A stretch of 64,000 nucleotides of DNA from UBA1181 sp045639525 (GTDB lineage Bacteria; Bacteroidota; Bacteroidia; Bacteroidales; Paludibacteraceae). How positions within the stretch are numbered: the stretch's first letter is position 1; every line of letters starts with the position of its first letter. Positions 60,788 to 64,000 of this stretch are shown piece after piece. The DNA lies in assembly GCA_045639525.1 (NCBI GenBank), contig JAZUDI010000077.1:62001-126000 (forward strand), written 5' to 3'. A program made the translations under genes and the position numbers. The notes under the pieces are model-generated. The model did no database searches, was not told the DNA's origin, and saw nothing but the letters and a program-made list of their open reading frames with translations.

Positions 60788-61522
60788 CTAAAATTGGACA
60801 TCACATATTAGTGAGATTTCCTTACTAGATGTTATTACCTCATGCACACCACCACCGAGTTTAAATACACCTTTTAATATATTAACACTAAAGGCAATGT
60901 CCATCCTTTCATTGGTCTCTCTTGTACTATTGATTTCGACCCTAAAGGAGGTCTGTTTGTTTGTTAATCCTGGTTTCCTTGATTCTATCAAGTCAACTAT
61001 ATCGGGATCTCTGTCTAACCCCATCTTTGAAGCCTCCCTTCTTGCTTCACTCCAATCAGTTTCACTATAAACTCCTTCAAAGGTATCAAAACGCTGGTAA
61101 GAATCTCGATACTTAGTTTCTTGACGCTCTTTATATGAACCTTCAATCTCTACGACCTTAATCTTCAAGTTTCCTTCTGTGTCAAATTCTCTTGTTCCTT
61201 CTTGATTAAATAGCCAACTATATTCAACTTTCTTTGCACCCAAGCATTGAGAAACCCTTCTAATGGCTCTCATCTTATGCTTAATAATTTCATCTTGATA
61301 ATTATTTGCACTGATGTATCTGCTTTCGTAAGGATGTCTAATCAACATCATTCCCGATTCAGGTTGTGATGTTAAACATAATTGGTTCTGATAATTTCTT
61401 GCTTCAGAGACAGGTACTATTTGTAAATTGGAACTAAGTTTCTCTGAATTATCAAACCACATGTAATTTCGGCTTCTTTCATCGTCTGCAATTAAAACAA
61501 CTTCGCCTGTAAGTTCTTTCAT
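60788..61522 (-). CDS. Protein of unknown function, third gene of GTPase operon
   Basis: This 244-residue protein has no signal peptide or membrane segment. I recognise no family. The N-terminal third (EVVLIADDERSRNYMWFDN, VPVSEARNYQNQLCL) and the C-terminal 60 residues (TSFRVEINSTRETNERMDIAFSV, then VHEVITSSKEISLICDVQF) look beta-rich. The middle (KYRDSYQRFDTFEGVYSETDWSEARREASKMGL) is charged and helical. It is the last gene of a tight operon with a GTPase and a membrane protein (8-base gap). It is a candidate effector or regulator of that GTPase. There are no obvious catalytic residues. Confidence 0.75.
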   Translation of the reverse strand: MKELTGEVVLIADDERSRNYMWFDNSEKLSSNLQIVPVSEARNYQNQLCLTSQPESGMMLIRHPYESRYISANNYQDEIIKHKMRAIRRVSQCLGAKKVEYSWLFNQEGTREFDTEGNLKIKVVEIEGSYKERQETKYRDSYQRFDTFEGVYSETDWSEARREASKMGLDRDPDIVDLIESRKPGLTNKQTSFRVEINSTRETNERMDIAFSVNILKGVFKLGGGVHEVITSSKEISLICDVQF

Positions 61523-61530
61523 AAAGATAG

Positions 61531-62082
61531 TTATTTAGTGTGACAAACATTATCTTTTACCTCGTGAATAGAATTTGAACTGGAGGCATGATTATTTCCT
61601 CCAAGAAAATATAGCAGAAAAAATGCTATTAGACCTATGATTATCATAAGGCCTTTGTTCATCATTTTATTTTTAGGATATTTCAAAATCTCATCATAAC
61701 CCATAACAATTTCTTCTATATCCAACTCTTTTTGCACCAAAGAAGAGTACCTTTTCAAGTCTTCAATGGCTTCTTCTATGGATGGACTAGATGAATAAAA
61801 CATATAAGGCATCAATCTTCCGGCATCATCTTTTGTTCTAAAGCATGATCGAATAAATATACCCTCATTTTGTCTTATCGCTAATGAAAACCAATTTTTA
61901 AACTTCTTATTATCTCCTCTATTTTCTGAAACAGCGGGATCACACCCCCATGACCTAAGCTCATTAAACTTTGTCATTGCCTTATTCTGTTCAGGCAAAT
62001 CCTTAAATGAATCCATCACACCATCAATTATGATTGTGCTTGGCACATTTGGATTCTGATTTTGTGTCCAAAAGATCTTCAT
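61531..62082 (-). CDS. Single-pass membrane protein of unknown function, second gene of GTPase operon
   Basis: This 183-residue protein has a soluble N-terminal domain (about 1-135), with FNELRSWGCDPAVSEN and FSLAIRQNEGIFIRSCFRT and a predicted helix SIEEAIEDLKRYSSLVQKEL. One strong membrane helix follows near 143-165 (GLMIIIGLIAFFLLYFLGG), then a short tail. The N-terminus has no signal peptide, so the main domain is probably cytoplasmic. One base separates it from the GTPase gene. The organisation suggests a membrane anchor or a GTPase-associated partner. I cannot assign a family. Confidence 0.75.
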   Translation of the reverse strand: MKIFWTQNQNPNVPSTIIIDGVMDSFKDLPEQNKAMTKFNELRSWGCDPAVSENRGDNKKFKNWFSLAIRQNEGIFIRSCFRTKDDAGRLMPYMFYSSSPSIEEAIEDLKRYSSLVQKELDIEEIVMGYDEILKYPKNKMMNKGLMIIIGLIAFFLLYFLGGNNHASSSNSIHEVKDNVCHTK

Positions 62083-62083
62083 A

Positions 62084-62764
62084 CTATTTAATAATCATGT
62101 CTAAAAACTTGAATACTTCAGATTTACTTCTTAAATCTATTGTAACAAAATTATTTTGCACAAGACTTGCATAATATTTATATTGTAATTTTTGTCTGAC
62201 TTTAGTGGCTGCTTCAGCAGAACTCAATCCAGAAACATCTAGATGGGATCCAAATACAGCATAATGAGAACTTTGATTTTTCCCTAACGAAATTAGATTT
62301 TCATTTAAAAAATCCAGTCTAGTGCAGGTGTCTGTAAAATACTGGTCATCATTAAGAAATCGATTAACATCAAAGACGAAGAAAATTATATCATTCTCCG
62401 AAATCATTTTTCTATAATTTGCTTTGACATATTCAGGACCTCCGCCTATATCAGTTCCTTTCGCAACCTCAATAGTTCTGCCTTTCAACGAAAATTTAAA
62501 AGAGTCATACTCATCATAACTTGTGGCAGTGTACTCACTATAACTGACACCTTTCATTGTTGCATAAAGTTGTGTTTTCCCAGATTCCTGCATTCCTAAA
62601 ACGCAAATTGATTTACCAATGACAGGATCAGCATTGATATAATCCCACAAATCACTTACGGCTTCCCCTGTTCCATAACCAGCAGCTGCTCCAGCGGCTG
62701 CACCAAATGGTCCACCGACTAGGAAACCTCCAATACCACCAATTAATGCTCCAAAAAATCCCAT
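62084..62764 (-). CDS. Small GTPase-like protein with N-terminal glycine zipper
   Basis: This 226-residue protein has a glycine-zipper membrane segment at its N-terminus (residues 5-32: ALIGGIGGFLVGGPFGAAAG). A P-loop GTPase domain follows with Walker A GMQESGKT (57-64), a switch II DIGGGP (105-110) and the strand DIIFFVFDVNRFLND. At the base-recognition position it has FGSHLDV (171-177) instead of NKxD, so nucleotide specificity may be altered. The domain resembles Arf/SRPRB-like or TRAFAC-class GTPases. It is the first gene of a three-gene operon of unknown function in an A/T-rich accessory region. Confidence 0.8.
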   Translation of the reverse strand: MGFFGALIGGIGGFLVGGPFGAAAGAAAGYGTGEAVSDLWDYINADPVIGKSICVLGMQESGKTQLYATMKGVSYSEYTATSYDEYDSFKFSLKGRTIEVAKGTDIGGGPEYVKANYRKMISENDIIFFVFDVNRFLNDDQYFTDTCTRLDFLNENLISLGKNQSSHYAVFGSHLDVSGLSSAEAATKVRQKLQYKYYASLVQNNFVTIDLRSKSEVFKFLDMIIK

Positions 62765-63360
62765 ATTTAATTAAACATAAAAAGATCATTCCCCAAGCCT
62801 CCAAACTAGGAACATTCATACCATTAAAAACGAAAAGGACGTGAGACTTGTTCCGCCTTACGTCCACCAATCTATCGGTATCGCCAAACACCATACTACA
62901 AATGAACATAGAATAGAACACCCCACGTCCATTTTGAATATGTATATAGGTTTGGTTATCCTCAACATAAACAAAAATAGACAGGGCATGCTTCTACACT
63001 AATCCCTGTAGTAAAATTTGGCGAATTTTATAGATTTGGGACTACATGCAAAAAATGCCTTCTCGGTCTCTGGATTTCTCCCCAAAGTACGAAAGCAAAA
63101 GTAATGGATTTGATGTGTTTTGCAAAATTTTAGGTAGGGAAATTTCTGAAAAGCAAAGAAAGGAATGGACAGCTATCTACTCCTTGAATTTTTGTGTGCG
63201 TTATTTACACTGAAATAGCTTATTTCAGGAGTGAACAACTTGGATTTTCTTTTTTGTATTTTACAAAGGATAATCCAACCACTCATAAATCGATGGAAAA
63301 CTACTATTTTCTGCAAAGAAAAGGAAGTTTTTCTTCTTTTTTTGTGCAAAAATTGCTGAT
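62765..63360. other. Non-coding A/T-rich stretch upstream of the GTPase operon
   Basis: There are no supported ORFs. Minus-strand 62979-62972 reads TATTTTTG and may be a -7 box, about 200 bases upstream of the GTPase start and without a matching TTG. A palindrome (CTGAAATA, 3-base loop, TATTTCAG) lies at 63210-63228. Hairpin repeat copy C is at 63160-63190. The rest shows nothing I can name. Confidence 0.5.
63160..63190 (-). repeat. Hairpin repeat, copy C
   Basis: On the minus strand this reads AATTCAAGGAGTAGATAGC and continues GTCCATTCCTT. It matches copy B at 60752-60786 with four substitutions in the first 25 bases, and it can form a shorter stem. Copies B and C lie in the same orientation on either side of the three-gene GTPase operon. 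Confidence 0.6.
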
Positions 63361-64000
63361 CTACAACATAATCTCAGGCAACAGCCATATCTCATACAAT
63401 GGCAAGTTGAGAAGTCCGTCTTCTTTTCGATAATCCTTGAGCGAGGTTCGTATCGCCATTTCTGGTTTATATTTCTCCATAAATACCTTAAGGCTCTTGG
63501 CATGTACATTCAATCCTGCTTTTGCTTCACAAGGGATAACATTGTTTTTATATGAGAATAAGAAATCGACTTCAGACATTGCCCCTTCCGACCAATAATA
63601 TATATTATTGAGTATATCCAAGCTTTGCAGTTCCTGTAATACGAATTGTTCTGTCAGAGACCCATTAAACTCCATAAATAGTTTTTCCTTGTTTACAATG
63701 ACGGATGGATCAATATCACACATCGTACGCAACAATCCAATATCCAAATGATATATTTTGAATGATTTCAAATCTTCGTATGCCTTCAACGGCAGTCGAC
63801 CTCCAGCCACATGTCCCACACGTCGCACCGCACTGCAATCCTTAAGCCACATCAAAGCGTCCTCATACTCTCTTGCCCTTGCACCCTCTCGCACAACTCC
63901 ATAAATAAATTTTTTGTTCTCCTTTGCAAGCTGACTCGGTATTGATTCCCATACATGATGAATTTTTGGGACAATTCCTTTGGGAGCATGCTTTGAAAAA
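63361..64000 (-). CDS. DUF4143-type AAA ATPase, C-terminal part (runs off window)
   Basis: The frame stays open to the right edge, giving about 212 residues of the C-terminal half of an ATP-binding protein of the AAA_14/DUF4143 family. It includes HHVWESIPSQLAKENKKFIYG, EGARAREYEDALMWLKD and LPLKAYEDLKSFKIYHLDIGLLRTM. The DUF4143 nuclease-like segment MSEVDFLFSYKNNVIPCEAKAG follows, with a D-x(n)-E-x-K arrangement. The N-terminal ATPase domain lies outside the window. These proteins are common accessory genes in Bacteroidales and their substrate is unknown. The PD-(D/E)XK-like motif appears intact. Confidence 0.9.
   Translation of the reverse strand, partial: FSKHAPKGIVPKIHHVWESIPSQLAKENKKFIYGVVREGARAREYEDALMWLKDCSAVRRVGHVAGGRLPLKAYEDLKSFKIYHLDIGLLRTMCDIDPSVIVNKEKLFMEFNGSLTEQFVLQELQSLDILNNIYYWSEGAMSEVDFLFSYKNNVIPCEAKAGLNVHAKSLKVFMEKYKPEMAIRTSLKDYRKEDGLLNLPLYEIWLLPEIML

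Overview
The window looks like a chromosome segment from a member of the Bacteroidales (Bacteroidetes). Four things support this: promoters of the Bacteroidetes form TTG-N19-23-TAnnTTTG, type IX secretion (T9SS) components and cargo (PorP/SprF, GldF, type A and type B C-terminal sorting domains), a NusG-like capsule antiterminator of the UpxY kind, and a ribosomal protein S16 with a long Ala/Glu-rich tail. I cannot name a genus. I saw no rRNA, tRNA or CRISPR array.

Region 1 (1-23063, all minus strand) is a Wzx/Wzy-type exopolysaccharide or capsule cluster. It reads right to left. First come an outer-membrane export lipoprotein, a tyrosine-kinase co-polymerase and a YwqE-type phosphatase, then a sugar aminotransferase, five glycosyltransferases and an EpsG-like polymerase. 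After a 203-bp gap come an UpxY-like antiterminator, a WecA-like initiating phosphoglycosyltransferase, a NeuD-like acyltransferase, an acyl carrier protein, two KAS III-like synthases and an SDR reductase. A flippase, a second export/co-polymerase pair, a second flippase and a partial glycosyltransferase finish it. The cluster therefore has duplicated export machinery and a built-in acyl-group module.

Region 2 (23498-31526) holds a five-gene plus-strand operon behind a near-consensus promoter: a beta-helix lipoprotein, an endonuclease/exonuclease/phosphatase-family protein, a LytS-like kinase, a LytTR regulator and an FAD oxidoreductase. It is followed by a minus-strand pair, an orphan glycosyltransferase and an esterase-like protein that lacks its nucleophile. 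Region 3 (31777-42440) is mostly housekeeping: pheT, tig, clpP, clpX, recQ, small secreted or lipid-anchored proteins and the fluoride channel gene crcB.

Region 4 (42518-58686) is about the cell surface and secretion. It has PorP/SprF next to a giant T9SS type-B adhesin with 12 tandem Ig-like repeats, a metal or cobalamin permease and binding protein without an ATPase, a TetR regulator, an ATP-grasp-like protein with a phosphopantetheinyl transferase and GldF, rpsP, and a 1200-residue CotH/lamin-tail protein with a T9SS type-A tail.

Region 5 (58793-64000) is visibly more A+T-rich and looks accessory. It carries an esterase lipoprotein, an antitoxin followed by only the C-terminal stub of its YafQ/RelE-type toxin, and a tight three-gene operon of unknown function built around a glycine-zipper GTPase. 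Similar hairpin repeats flank that operon, and the window ends in a partial DUF4143-type ATPase. The three-gene GTPase operon is the best candidate for an undescribed system.
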